From positions 1-64,000 of the forward strand of contig NZ_RJOB01000002.1 of assembly GCF_003943935.1 (NCBI RefSeq): 64,000 bases of DNA, given 5' to 3'. Made by a program: the position numbers and the translations under genes. Of the stretch, positions 19,877 to 28,978 are shown one piece after another. Each line of letters begins with the position of its first letter. The first letter of the stretch is position 1. Origin of the DNA: Streptococcus mitis (GTDB lineage Bacteria; Bacillota; Bacilli; Lactobacillales; Streptococcaceae). Under the pieces are notes generated by a model, which saw nothing but the letters and a program-made list of their open reading frames with translations, was not told the DNA's origin and ran no database searches.

Positions 19877-22184
19877 TAAAAAGAAAGAAGTTAAAGGGAA
19901 AAAAGAGGAAGTGTTACCCTCTACGGCTAATACGCTTGCCTATCAAGCCCTGTATCAAAATGGTCTGATGCAGGTAAAAGAAGATTATTTCTCACAAAGC
20001 TATTTACTTGGTGATGTCAATTACCAGACCGTTGGTTTAGAAGATAAGGGCGCAATCATTGAGAAGTATTCTGATTTGATTAACTCCCTAGATGACCAAA
20101 CCAACTTCCAATTGACTATCTTTAATAAAAGATTGAATTTAGAAAAGTTTAGACAAAGTGTTTTGTATGAGGAAAAAGAAGATGGATATGATACCTATCG
20201 TAAAGAATTGAATCGGATGATGAATCAGAATTTAGACAGTGGTGAAAATAATTTTTCAGCTGTGAAACTGATTAGCTTTGGTAGAAAGGATTCTAATCCC
20301 AAACAAGCCTATCGTTCCTTGTCTCAAATAGGCGAATATTTCAAGAGTGGTTTTTCAGAAATTGATGCACGTTTTGAATCCTTGGCTGGTGAAGAACGGG
20401 TGAACTTGTTGGCGGATATGCTTAGAGGAGAACACCATCTTCCTTTTTCTTACCGTGATTTAACGAGATCTGGTCAGACAACTCGTCACTTCATAGCACC
20501 TAATCTCTTAGATTTTAAAAACAAAAATTACCTACAAATCAATGACCGCTTATTGCAGATTGTCTATGTGAGAGACTACGGCATGGAATTAGGTGATCAG
20601 TTTATTCGAGACCTCATGCAAGGAGATTTGGAATTGATTGTGAGCCTCCATGCTCAAAGTTCGACCAAGGCAGATGCCATGAAGAAACTACGAACGAAGA
20701 AAACCTTGATGGAATCCCAAAAGATTGGGGAACAACAAAAACTTGCTCGTACAGGTATCTATTTGGAAAAAGTAGGCCATGTATTAGAAAGCAATATCGA
20801 TGAAGCTGAGGAACTCTTAAAAACCATGACAGAGACAGGAGATAAACTATTTCAAACTGTCTTCTTGATTGGGGTCTTTGGTCAGGATGAAGAAGAACTC
20901 AAACAAGCACTAGATACGATTCAACAAGTGGCCGGCTCAAATGACCTAATGATTGATAAACTTCCATATATGCAAGAAGCAGCCTTTAATAGCTTGCTGC
21001 CATTTGGTTGTGATTTTTTAGAGGGAGTATCACGGAGTTTATTAACATCCAATGTAGCAGTGAACTCTCCTTGGACTTCAGTAGACTTACAAGACCGTAG
21101 TGGGAAATATTACGGTATCAATCAAATCTCAAGCAATATTATTACCATTGATCGTAGCCTATTAAATACACCGTCTGGTCTGATTTTAGGAACATCTGGA
21201 GCTGGGAAAGGGATGGCAACCAAGCACGAAATTATCACGACCAAAATCAAGGAATCTGGGGAAAATACTGAAATTATCATCGTGGATCCAGAAGCAGAAT
21301 ACAGTGTCATTGGACGAGCTTTTGGTGGAGAAATGATTGATATTGCGCCCGATTCCCAAACCTATCTCAATGTCCTTGACTTGTCTGAGGAAAATATGGA
21401 TGAAGATCCTGTAAAGGTAAAATCAGAATTTCTTTTATCCTTTATCGGCAAGTTATTGGATAGAAAAATGGATGGAAGAGAAAAATCGATTATCGACCGA
21501 GTTACGAGACTCACCTATCAGTCATTTAAAGAGCCTTCTTTGGAAGAATGGGTCTTTGTCTTGAGTCAACAACCAGAAGAAGAAGCGCAGAATTTGGCAC
21601 TTGATATGGAACTGTATGTCGAAGGTTCTCTTGATATTTTTTCTCATAAGACCAATATTCAGACAGGATCTAATTTCTTGATTTATAACGTTAAGAAGTT
21701 AGGAGATGAGCTGAAACAAATCGCCCTTATGGTTGTTTTTGATCAGATATGGAATCGTGTCGTTCGGAACCAAAAATTGGGGAAGAAGACCTGGATTTAT
21801 TTTGATGAAATGCAACTTCTCTTATTAGATAAATATGCCAGTGATTTCTTCTTTAAATTGTGGAGTCGTGTCAGAAAATATGGAGCCAGTCCGACTGGAA
21901 TAACTCAAAATGTCGAAACTTTATTGTTAGATCCAAACGGTAGACGGATTATTGCAAATAGTGAATTTATGATTCTCCTTAAGCAAGCAAAAAATGACCG
22001 AGAAGAACTGGTTCAACTCTTAGGCTTGTCAAAAGAACTCGAAAAATACCTAGTCAATCCAGAAAAAGGGGCAGGACTGATAAAAGCTGGTTCAGTTGTC
22101 GTACCCTTTAAAAATAAGATTCCTCAAGGTACTCAATTGTTTGATATTATGAGTACGGATCCTGATAAAATGGCTTCTAATTAA
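19827..22184 (+). CDS. VirB4-type secretion ATPase
   Basis: 785 residues. Start ATG at 19827 preceded by AAAGGATCTGAAT; a later ATG at 19870 lacks a good RBS. N-terminal half is the VirB4 scaffold; Walker A is GTSGAGKGMATK at about residue 453, followed by IIIVDPEAEYSVIGRAFGG, and Walker B WIYFDEMQLLL at about 657. Energises assembly and substrate movement in the channel. Highest similarity should be with Tn5252-type ICE VirB4 proteins. Confidence 0.93.
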   Translation: MKRKSNTLKKQKTSMTNKKKEVKGKKEEVLPSTANTLAYQALYQNGLMQVKEDYFSQSYLLGDVNYQTVGLEDKGAIIEKYSDLINSLDDQTNFQLTIFNKRLNLEKFRQSVLYEEKEDGYDTYRKELNRMMNQNLDSGENNFSAVKLISFGRKDSNPKQAYRSLSQIGEYFKSGFSEIDARFESLAGEERVNLLADMLRGEHHLPFSYRDLTRSGQTTRHFIAPNLLDFKNKNYLQINDRLLQIVYVRDYGMELGDQFIRDLMQGDLELIVSLHAQSSTKADAMKKLRTKKTLMESQKIGEQQKLARTGIYLEKVGHVLESNIDEAEELLKTMTETGDKLFQTVFLIGVFGQDEEELKQALDTIQQVAGSNDLMIDKLPYMQEAAFNSLLPFGCDFLEGVSRSLLTSNVAVNSPWTSVDLQDRSGKYYGINQISSNIITIDRSLLNTPSGLILGTSGAGKGMATKHEIITTKIKESGENTEIIIVDPEAEYSVIGRAFGGEMIDIAPDSQTYLNVLDLSEENMDEDPVKVKSEFLLSFIGKLLDRKMDGREKSIIDRVTRLTYQSFKEPSLEEWVFVLSQQPEEEAQNLALDMELYVEGSLDIFSHKTNIQTGSNFLIYNVKKLGDELKQIALMVVFDQIWNRVVRNQKLGKKTWIYFDEMQLLLLDKYASDFFFKLWSRVRKYGASPTGITQNVETLLLDPNGRRIIANSEFMILLKQAKNDREELVQLLGLSKELEKYLVNPEKGAGLIKAGSVVVPFKNKIPQGTQLFDIMSTDPDKMASN

Positions 22185-22195
22185 GGGGAAGGTAA

Positions 22196-25009
22196 ATGAA
22201 GGATAAAAGAGAAATTATACGTGCCCGAAAGGCATTTAGAAGAAGTCTAAAAGATGAGAAGAAATTCTTGAAACAAGGAAAGAAGGAGGTGAGGAAACAG
22301 AAAAAAGATTCCGCTGTACTGGATGAAAAATCATGGAAAAAAGAGATAAAGCAAAAGCTAGAGAAGATGAGAGAAGCTTCAAAGGAGAGAGTAAAACAAG
22401 CAAATGAAGACTACAATCATATTCTTCAAAATAGTCCTCCATCTCTTTTGAATCGTAAAGAATTAAGAGACAGACGATTACCTCATGCTCGGAAACGATT
22501 GAAAATAGCCAAGAAGCAATTTAGAGAAGCCAAGGTAGAAGCAAAAGAAGAAAGAAAAGAGCGTCGTAAAGAAAGAAAAACCAATCAAAAATTTCTCTAC
22601 GGTCAGGAATCGAAACAAAAATCTAATTTTTTCTTTCAAGGGAAGAGTTTAGAAGAATTAAAAGCTAAGAAAGAAGTCAAGGCCGCCAAAGAGAATCTAA
22701 AATCTACTAAACAAACCTATAAGTCCAAAAAAGTCAGTAGGAAAGCCAAAACTTTTCTTTATGTCCTTGGACGTGAAGGAGGAGAGTTAGCTTCAGAAAA
22801 TGAAGATTTAGAAGGTTATCGCACACTTCAAGAGACCATTAGAAAAGGGAAACGCTACAGTCGGCTTTCTTATAACCTTGGAAAAGCTAGTGTCAAAACA
22901 GGACAAGCAACAGGTCGTTTTACCAAGAAAAGACTGACCAACACAAAAGAGCGATACCATAATTTTAAAGCTGGAAAAGGATGGAAACTAGCGAAAGATA
23001 ACCCAAGTTCCTTTAAGAATCGGTTTCGAAAATTAAAGAAACAAGGTCTTACAAGTGTCCGAAATATCTATCAAAAACTAAAAGCAGCCTTTTCCTTCTT
23101 TACATTTGCGGCTGGGAATCCTGTAACCTGGATAGTTGGAGGATTAGTCTTTCTTCTTTTACTTATGATGAGCTTCTTTTTAGGATTTTCATCTGCTAGT
23201 TTGATTCAACAAGATGAATTTGAATTGACTAAAGCTTATATCCACCTAACTTGGGAAGATGCAGAACATACCCGAACAAATGATAAAGGCATTACCTATT
23301 ACACAAAAGTTGATGATGTGATGGGGTATATGAACTTTAAATTCCATGACTATGAGTTGCACAAACCAGTTCACTTATTTAGTTCAGAAACTTATAAGAA
23401 TTATTTGTCTACTTTGTGGCATGATTTAAACGATGGGGATGATTTGAAATCCATGCAAGACCTCTATGAAACTCCTAAGTATAAACTATCGAAAGACGAT
23501 CAAGAGGAAATAAAGGAACTAAAAGAAGAAGGTGTCTATGCTTCCATGCAGGAATTGGACAATCCATTTGAGGGGAAAAGCAACGAAGATAGTCTAACCA
23601 TGACTTATCGTTACGGATACTATGATTTAGACGGGAAACCTACTCTTCAGGAGTACATTCTACTAGAAGCGAAGGCTCACCAAACAATTGTCGCACCAAT
23701 GGATGGAGTTGTATCTCTAGATGGCGACAATGTTATTCTCACTAACGGAAAAGGAGAGAATGAGAGTCGATTGACCTTGTATTCTATTCATAATGGCCGT
23801 GCGATTGAGGGAACAAGAGTCCTAACGGGTGATATTATTGGTGAAACACCAGACGATACAGGTTTGAAAGTTTCCTATCAAAAGTATAAGAACAAGAAAG
23901 AAAAATTGGTGTATGTCAATCCGCAATTCTATTTTCCAAAAGTCATTCAACTTCAGACAACTATCTTACCTGCCATTGGTCAGTTTGGTGGGGATGAGTT
24001 TGAACGAGCAAAACATATTTATGAGTTTTTGAAATCTCAAGGGGCAAGTCCCCAAGCCATTGCGGCAATTTTAGGAAATTGGTCTGTAGAGTCTTCTATC
24101 AATCCTAAACGAGCTGAAGGGGATTATTTATCTCCTCCAGTTGGCGCCACCGATTCCTCATGGGATGATGAAAGCTGGTTAGCGATAGGAGGGCCAGCCA
24201 TTTATAGTGGTGCTTATCCTAATATCCTTCATAGAGGTCTAGGTTTAGGGCAATGGACGGATACCGCAGATGGTTCAACACGTCATACAGCTTTATTGAA
24301 TTATGCACATATCAAAAATAAGAAGTGGTATGATTTAGACCTCCAACTTGATTTTATGCTTCACGGGGATAGTCCTTACTATCAAAGTTGGTTAAAGGAT
24401 TTCTTTGGAAATACGGGCAGTGCAGCCAATCTCGCCCAACTCTTTCTGACCTATTGGGAGGGAAATTCTGGTGACAAACTACTGGAAAGACAAACCAGGG
24501 CAACGGAATGGTATTACCAAATTGAAAAAGGTTTTAGTCAAACAAATGGAGGACAGGCAAAGAGTGATCCACAGTCCCTTGAAGGGGTTCGTGGAGACTT
24601 GTATGATCATTCTGTTCCTGGTGGTGGAGATGGTATGGCCTATGCCTATGGACAATGTACATGGGGGGTTGCGGCTCGTATGAATCAATTAGGCTTAAAA
24701 TTAAAAGGAAGTAATGGAGAGAAGATTTCAATCATTAATACCATGGGAAATGGTCAGGACTGGGTTGCGACAGCTTCAAGTCTTGGTGGAGAAACGGGTT
24801 CCACACCAAAAGCAGGTGCTATTGTTTCTTTTGTAGGAGGTACACATGGAACACCAGCTATCTACGGTCATGTGGCTTTTGTAGAGAAGGTCTATGATGA
24901 TGGTTCTTTCCTTGTGTCTGAAACTAACTATGGTGGCAACCCTAACTATACCTTTAGAAAAATCTCGCAAGCAGATAGTGCCATTAGTTTTGCTTATACG
25001 ACGAAATAA
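22196..25009 (+). CDS. VirB1-type cell-wall hydrolase: lysozyme-like plus CHAP
   Basis: 937 residues. Residues 1-290 are extremely basic and coiled (Lys/Arg/Glu rich) and should stay in the cytoplasm; one membrane segment at about 310-337; then an outside part. Residues about 600-770 hold a phage-lysozyme-2-like domain (ILGNWSVESSINPKRAEGD, GLGLGQWT), and residues about 815-937 hold a CHAP amidase domain (YAYGQCTWGVAAR with the catalytic Cys, HGTPAIYGHVAFVE with His). Opens the wall for the T4SS. It is the last gene of the transfer operon and ends at a convergent terminator. Confidence 0.9.
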   Translation: MKDKREIIRARKAFRRSLKDEKKFLKQGKKEVRKQKKDSAVLDEKSWKKEIKQKLEKMREASKERVKQANEDYNHILQNSPPSLLNRKELRDRRLPHARKRLKIAKKQFREAKVEAKEERKERRKERKTNQKFLYGQESKQKSNFFFQGKSLEELKAKKEVKAAKENLKSTKQTYKSKKVSRKAKTFLYVLGREGGELASENEDLEGYRTLQETIRKGKRYSRLSYNLGKASVKTGQATGRFTKKRLTNTKERYHNFKAGKGWKLAKDNPSSFKNRFRKLKKQGLTSVRNIYQKLKAAFSFFTFAAGNPVTWIVGGLVFLLLLMMSFFLGFSSASLIQQDEFELTKAYIHLTWEDAEHTRTNDKGITYYTKVDDVMGYMNFKFHDYELHKPVHLFSSETYKNYLSTLWHDLNDGDDLKSMQDLYETPKYKLSKDDQEEIKELKEEGVYASMQELDNPFEGKSNEDSLTMTYRYGYYDLDGKPTLQEYILLEAKAHQTIVAPMDGVVSLDGDNVILTNGKGENESRLTLYSIHNGRAIEGTRVLTGDIIGETPDDTGLKVSYQKYKNKKEKLVYVNPQFYFPKVIQLQTTILPAIGQFGGDEFERAKHIYEFLKSQGASPQAIAAILGNWSVESSINPKRAEGDYLSPPVGATDSSWDDESWLAIGGPAIYSGAYPNILHRGLGLGQWTDTADGSTRHTALLNYAHIKNKKWYDLDLQLDFMLHGDSPYYQSWLKDFFGNTGSAANLAQLFLTYWEGNSGDKLLERQTRATEWYYQIEKGFSQTNGGQAKSDPQSLEGVRGDLYDHSVPGGGDGMAYAYGQCTWGVAARMNQLGLKLKGSNGEKISIINTMGNGQDWVATASSLGGETGSTPKAGAIVSFVGGTHGTPAIYGHVAFVEKVYDDGSFLVSETNYGGNPNYTFRKISQADSAISFAYTTK

Positions 25010-25012
25010 AAA

Positions 25013-25042
25013 AATCATGTCATCAGTTTAGGTGACATGATT
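25013..25042. terminator. Convergent terminator
   Basis: Perfect stem AATCATGTCA / TGACATGATT, 10-base loop, A-run before and T-rich after, so it works for the transfer operon from the left and the GNAT gene from the right. Confidence 0.8.
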
Positions 25043-25043
25043 C

Positions 25044-25652
25044 TTATTTTTTATAGAGTGACATATTTAATGCCATAGGCTGATAACTTACTTGATGATC
25101 GTCTTTAATCAATTGACTGTAAGCAACAAATCCGAACTGTTCATAAAATTGAATGACTTTAGGATGATTGATACTATCTAAAAATACCATCTGAGTTCCT
25201 ACAATTGCTCGAAATTCCTCAATTTTTTGAATTACAATTTCAAATAACTCTTGTCCTGATAGTTTATTTAGCTTTGTGTTTTTGCCGAATTGACCGATAA
25301 GTAACACAGGGAGATAATCAATATTTTTGGGACTTTTCCCTTTTAGGACGAGTTTCTTTTTTAAGGATTTCTCTAAATCAGAAATATCAACAACTTTGAG
25401 AGATAAACTAAAGAATCCTATGATGTTATTTGTTTCAGTTTCTTCAACGATAAAATTACGAGAACGATGTTGTTTTTCAAAATTGGGAGCTTTATCAGAT
25501 AGATAAGTCAACATCTCTTCATTACCGTTGAAATCAACATTTTCTAAAATGATAGTTTTAAATAGCTCCTGAACTTGTTTCTCAGTTTTATCAGGAGCCA
25601 GCACTTGAATATTTTCAAGATATTGCTTAAGTGGTGTTACTTGAATTGTCAT
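25044..25652 (-). CDS. GNAT-family acetyltransferase, likely toxin of a TA pair
   Basis: 202 residues when started at 25652 (MTIQVTPLKQYLENIQ); one base separates it from the stop of the small gene upstream. An acetyltransferase pattern is visible: FIVEETETNNIIGFFSLSLK, LPVLLIGQFGKN (where the acetyl-CoA loop belongs), LDSINHPKVIQFYEQFGFVAY near the end. GNAT toxins such as TacT/AtaT acetylate aminoacyl-tRNA and pair with a small DNA-binding antitoxin, as here. This one is about 30 residues longer at the N-terminus than usual. Target not known. Confidence 0.7.
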   Translation of the reverse strand: MTIQVTPLKQYLENIQVLAPDKTEKQVQELFKTIILENVDFNGNEEMLTYLSDKAPNFEKQHRSRNFIVEETETNNIIGFFSLSLKVVDISDLEKSLKKKLVLKGKSPKNIDYLPVLLIGQFGKNTKLNKLSGQELFEIVIQKIEEFRAIVGTQMVFLDSINHPKVIQFYEQFGFVAYSQLIKDDHQVSYQPMALNMSLYKK

Positions 25653-25653
25653 C

Positions 25654-25818
25654 TTACAGATACTTTGAAATGAGTTTATTTTTCGTTGGAGCGGTAGCGC
25701 CTTGTGATTCAATAGATTTCAAGACTGCTTGTAGCTTTTTAGATGGTTTATGATTAAGAATTTTTAGAGCATCTTCGTTTGTTAGTTTTATATCACGTGT
25801 TAAACTGATTGTAGCCAT
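25654..25818 (-). CDS. Small antitoxin-like partner of the GNAT protein
   Basis: 54 residues, start at 25818, RBS CAGGAGGTAG. Sequence starts MATISLTRDIKLTNEDALKI, which fits an N-terminal strand plus helices as in ribbon-helix-helix antitoxins, followed by a basic C-terminus (KKLQAVLKSI...KNKLISKYL). One base before the GNAT start: TAAGATG. The pair forms one operon on the minus strand and probably autoregulates. Confidence 0.65.
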   Translation of the reverse strand: MATISLTRDIKLTNEDALKILNHKPSKKLQAVLKSIESQGATAPTKNKLISKYL

Positions 25819-25931
25819 TTGTTCTACCTCCTGTTTCTACTTAAATTCATTATAGCTTATTTTGAACAAAAGTTCAATCTAAAGATAGTGTATGTTTTCT
25901 ATAGTGTATAAATCCAAAATAAGTTTTTCTC

Positions 25932-25960
25932 TTGTATTTGTAGCTCATATTCGTTAGAAT
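25932..25960 (+). promoter_or_regulatory. Promoter of the candidate small RNA
   Basis: TTGTAT (25932-25937), 17-base spacer, TAGAAT (25955-25960). Transcription should start near 25967. Confidence 0.5.
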
Positions 25961-25966
25961 AATTGT

Positions 25967-26088
25967 GTAGATGAGTGGTCGGCTCATGGTCAATCTGATA
26001 GTAATCTTGGACGTAAGGGCCAAGCGGTGGCAGACACCAGAATAAACCGACTGACTAGGTGGCTTACAGGTTCTGTAAGCCATCTTTT
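25967..26088 (+). ncRNA. Candidate structured small RNA with terminator
   Basis: About 120 bases with no reading frame. Stems: GTCGG 25978-25982 with CCGAC 26047-26051 closing two inner hairpins, CTTGG/CCAAG (26006-26010, 26020-26024) and GGTG/CACC (26026-26029, 26035-26038). It ends in a textbook terminator GGCTTACAG / CTGTAAGCC (26061-26081) plus T-run. Placed between the TA pair and cargo. Could be a regulatory RNA of the element; family not recognised. Confidence 0.5.
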
Positions 26089-26119
26089 TTACTTTAATAG
26101 TAATGTTTTATATTTTAAG

Positions 26120-26150
26120 GAGAACGAAGTTTTGGCTCGTTCTCTTTTTT
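26120..26150 (+). terminator. Second terminator-like hairpin
   Basis: Stem GAGAACGA / TCGTTCTC, nine-base loop, six T. Confidence 0.7.
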
Positions 26151-26735
26151 GTTGATGATATGCTCCAAACAACCTACACTGTAGAATATTAAGAAAATAG
26201 GATACTATAGGTTTAAATTAAATGTATAAGATAAATAGTTGGATTAGTAAAAGTTTCAAGTCTGATAAGAACAATATTACATTTCATACAACTGAATGTA
26301 TTATATATTTTATAAGAGAGAGGGATGCTTGGTTGGGGAAAATCATTCAAAATACAGTTATAAGAATTTTAATAAGAATGAAAGTGTGATATTTCTTTTT
26401 CAATAATCTTCTAAATGTATTAAAATTAAGCTTTCCACTTATGTATTATGCTAATAAACTTCAATACATTTCAATAGATTTTCAAATTTTGGTGGGGATT
26501 TTTATTATACTTTGTACGAGCTTTTCAATACCCTATCCCAACCTTTAAAATCCCTCAAGTTATTTACTCAAGGGATTTTTTATCTGCTTTTTTCATACTC
26601 AAACAGTCAGTCTAACTGTTTGATTTTCTTTGTGACTAACTCCCCTAAAAATAGTAGATTTAGCTACTTTACTGGTTTTACAAGATAATAACAAGACCTA
26701 AACGTTTAATTTATTTAGGTTTACCAATCATGACT
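26151..26735. other. Gene-poor stretch
   Basis: A 55-codon frame at 26222-26389 (+) has no RBS and no recognisable product, so I do not call it. There is a hairpin AAATCCCT / AGGGATTT with T-run at 26548-26580 (+). A hairpin ACCTAAA / TTTAGGT at 26696-26720 may end the minus-strand operon. Otherwise A+T rich and without structure. Confidence 0.5.
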
Positions 26736-27242
26736 TTAACATTTTCCAATAAGGTCTAACTCAACCGTACCCAAAGTTAAATCCTTTACTTTATTTAGTA
26801 ATTCATTAACCCAAAAGCCATTTTTAAGTCCTGTTTTCTCTGATAATGCAAACACTTTTAAAGTATAGTTATGGTCTCGATCAGGTGGAGTCGGTCCAAC
26901 AAACATTGTATCAATTTCAGAAAAATCACCATCTAAAAATTGACTAGAAAAACTATTTTTACCTTGAATTAATTGACCAATTCGGCTCATATTTTCTTCA
27001 ATCTGAATACTATCACCATTAACTTTTAAATCAGCAACGCTCCAATGAATCCAAGGAAAAGAGCAAACAGGAATGGCATCATAATCAATAAGAGTAAAAG
27101 CGATATATTCAGTACCTTTGGGTAAATTATCAACTTCAAACGCAAAAGAACGAACCGGATTTCCTTGCATTATATCTTCCCTTTTTGCTTCCTTTCCAAA
27201 CTCCTTTGGTAAAATATTATTAAATGTTGTTTTAATTTTCAT
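26736..27242 (-). CDS. PEBP family protein (YbhB/YbcL type)
   Basis: 168 residues. The family marks are clear: TLIDYDAIP, WIHWSVADL and GPTPPDRDHNYTLKVFAL with the conserved anion/phosphate-binding pocket residues. Bacterial PEBP proteins bind small ligands; no enzymatic role is firmly known. It is the last gene of a four-gene minus-strand operon, overlapping the MFS gene by 4 bases, which suggests it binds the substrate or product of that pathway. Confidence 0.85.
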   Translation of the reverse strand: MKIKTTFNNILPKEFGKEAKREDIMQGNPVRSFAFEVDNLPKGTEYIAFTLIDYDAIPVCSFPWIHWSVADLKVNGDSIQIEENMSRIGQLIQGKNSFSSQFLDGDFSEIDTMFVGPTPPDRDHNYTLKVFALSEKTGLKNGFWVNELLNKVKDLTLGTVELDLIGKC

Positions 27243-28336
27243 TTTTTTTCTCCTTTAAGAATTATAAAGCTAAATATACAATAAATAGCTAAAGCGATTA
27301 GCGACATACATATTACCCCTTCAAAATTAAAATTTAAATATAAGAGACCTCCTAACATAAGAAATATGATATTAAAACAAGCATAATACACTTCTGCGAT
27401 TTTCAGAACAATAGACAATTTGCTATTACTCTCTTTTAACATTTTAATAGTCTGAGGTCTAGTAATTCCAGATGATAGCCCCAATAAAACCATACCTAAA
27501 CAAATACAAATAATATTGTTGGTAAGAAATAATAGCAAAGATGGGAACAATAGTATGGAAGAAAAGTATCTATTCTTATTAACAAAAAATTTCGAGGAGA
27601 TATTTCCCATCAAAGTGTATGAAGCCAATATTAAGACAAAATATTGAGTTGAAATATGCAGATCTGTAAAAAAATAAAATGGTAAAAATCCTGTAAATAG
27701 TCCTAGGATGATTCCTCTTAGGAAAACATAATGACCAACCCAATATTTTTCAAAATTCGTCAAATGATATTTAGTAGTATTTCTAAATTCACGTTGCTCT
27801 TTCTTATAATCTAGAGGTACTAATAAAGAAAGTAATATTGGATTAATAATCGTGGCAATAATCGTGGCATAAATCGGATAATTAGGATTCAGTTTATAAA
27901 GAGTCCCCCCAATAATTCCAGAAAATAATAATGAGATGAACATATAGCCATTTGTTCTATTTTGAAAATCAGTTGCTTCAGAATCTAAGAAGTACTGGAT
28001 AAGATTAGTATCCTCACCAGCTCCAATAGAATAGCTTGCTCCTAAGCATAGTTGAGCAATAACAATTAAAATTGTACTATCAGATAAACTTAATAACCCT
28101 AATCCAATTAATTTGACAACTTCACTCAGAATTAATAATCTCTTTGATGGAATATTGCTAATGTACCTTTTAATAAAAGTAGAACTTACAAACGTTCCTA
28201 TTCCATAACAAGACATCAATAATTCTATACCTATAATTGAGTATCCTTTTGAATATAAAATTATTAATAAAAAGGGTAAATAGAAATATGCCCTTGATAA
28301 AATCCGATAGAATATTATTCCCAACTTATTTTTCAA
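27239..28336 (-). CDS. MFS-type transporter
   Basis: 365 residues with about eleven hydrophobic segments. Starts at TTG (28336), with GGAGG nine bases upstream inside the preceding gene; the 11-base overlap indicates coupling. The N-terminal half has a typical MFS loop after TM2 (FIKRYISNIPSKRLLILSE). Likely exports the product of the operon. Somewhat shorter than the usual 390-400 residues. Confidence 0.75.
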   Translation of the reverse strand: MKNKLGIIFYRILSRAYFYLPFLLIILYSKGYSIIGIELLMSCYGIGTFVSSTFIKRYISNIPSKRLLILSEVVKLIGLGLLSLSDSTILIVIAQLCLGASYSIGAGEDTNLIQYFLDSEATDFQNRTNGYMFISLLFSGIIGGTLYKLNPNYPIYATIIATIINPILLSLLVPLDYKKEQREFRNTTKYHLTNFEKYWVGHYVFLRGIILGLFTGFLPFYFFTDLHISTQYFVLILASYTLMGNISSKFFVNKNRYFSSILLFPSLLLFLTNNIICICLGMVLLGLSSGITRPQTIKMLKESNSKLSIVLKIAEVYYACFNIIFLMLGGLLYLNFNFEGVICMSLIALAIYCIFSFIILKGEKK

Positions 28337-28976
28337 TTACATATCCCTCCTTTTGTAATACATTTTGGATTTCTTTTTTACTAATATCTCCCTCCCTCAA
28401 AATAGTGACAGTTCCAATATCATTAACTTTTATTATAGTACTTGATTTAGTAGCCAATGATTCTACATTTGATTTTAACAAATAATCAACTTTATCTCCC
28501 ATATGTTCATCAGCGACCTCCTCTGTGATAAGTAGGTCATCAGCTGTTCCAGAGATATTAGCTGAGGTAATTGCAACTACTCCTCCTAAATATTCTACAA
28601 ATTCTCTAAAAACTTCATTTTGAACACATCCCAAGGAAATTGTGGAACTATCATTTATTGCATAATGAAATGGACTAATATTTTCTACCACTATATTTAG
28701 TGCCCCTGGCCAAAACTCATCGACCAATAATTTCATTAAATTTGTTTGTGAAGTCTTACCATATTTTTCCCAATCATTAGGATTGGACATGAAAATAGAG
28801 AGAGGCTTATTTTTAGGCCGAATTTTATATTCAAAAATTCGGTTAATAGCCATCCTATTATCTGGAAGACAACACAAATTATAGTTAGTATCTGTTGGAA
28901 CTATGATGGGATATCCAGCGTTTAATTTAGATTTGAGAATTTCTAAATTCTCCTGATTTAATTCTAAAATTTTCAC
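28326..28976 (-). CDS. YrdC/Sua5-like carbamoyl-adenylate enzyme
   Basis: 216 residues. Motifs of the YrdC/TsaC fold are all there: VPTDTNYNLCCLPDN (usual PTDTVYGL), KIRPKNKPLSIF (KxRxxxKPL), TSANISGTADDL (SANxSG), and a C-terminal STIIKV...ILREGDI. TsaC makes threonylcarbamoyl-AMP from threonine, bicarbonate and ATP for tRNA t6A; other YrdC enzymes (HypF, TobZ) make carbamoyl-AMP. The replacement of VYG by NYN in the first motif and its place in a biosynthesis-like operon suggest a different substrate. Two bases downstream of the condensing-enzyme gene. A normal housekeeping copy should be elsewhere in the chromosome. Confidence 0.85.
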   Translation of the reverse strand: MKILELNQENLEILKSKLNAGYPIIVPTDTNYNLCCLPDNRMAINRIFEYKIRPKNKPLSIFMSNPNDWEKYGKTSQTNLMKLLVDEFWPGALNIVVENISPFHYAINDSSTISLGCVQNEVFREFVEYLGGVVAITSANISGTADDLLITEEVADEHMGDKVDYLLKSNVESLATKSSTIIKVNDIGTVTILREGDISKKEIQNVLQKEGYVIEK

Positions 28977-28978
28977 TA

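Noticed and set aside
26222..26389. 55-codon plus-strand frame
   Set aside because: No RBS and no recognisable domain; A+T-rich chance frame.
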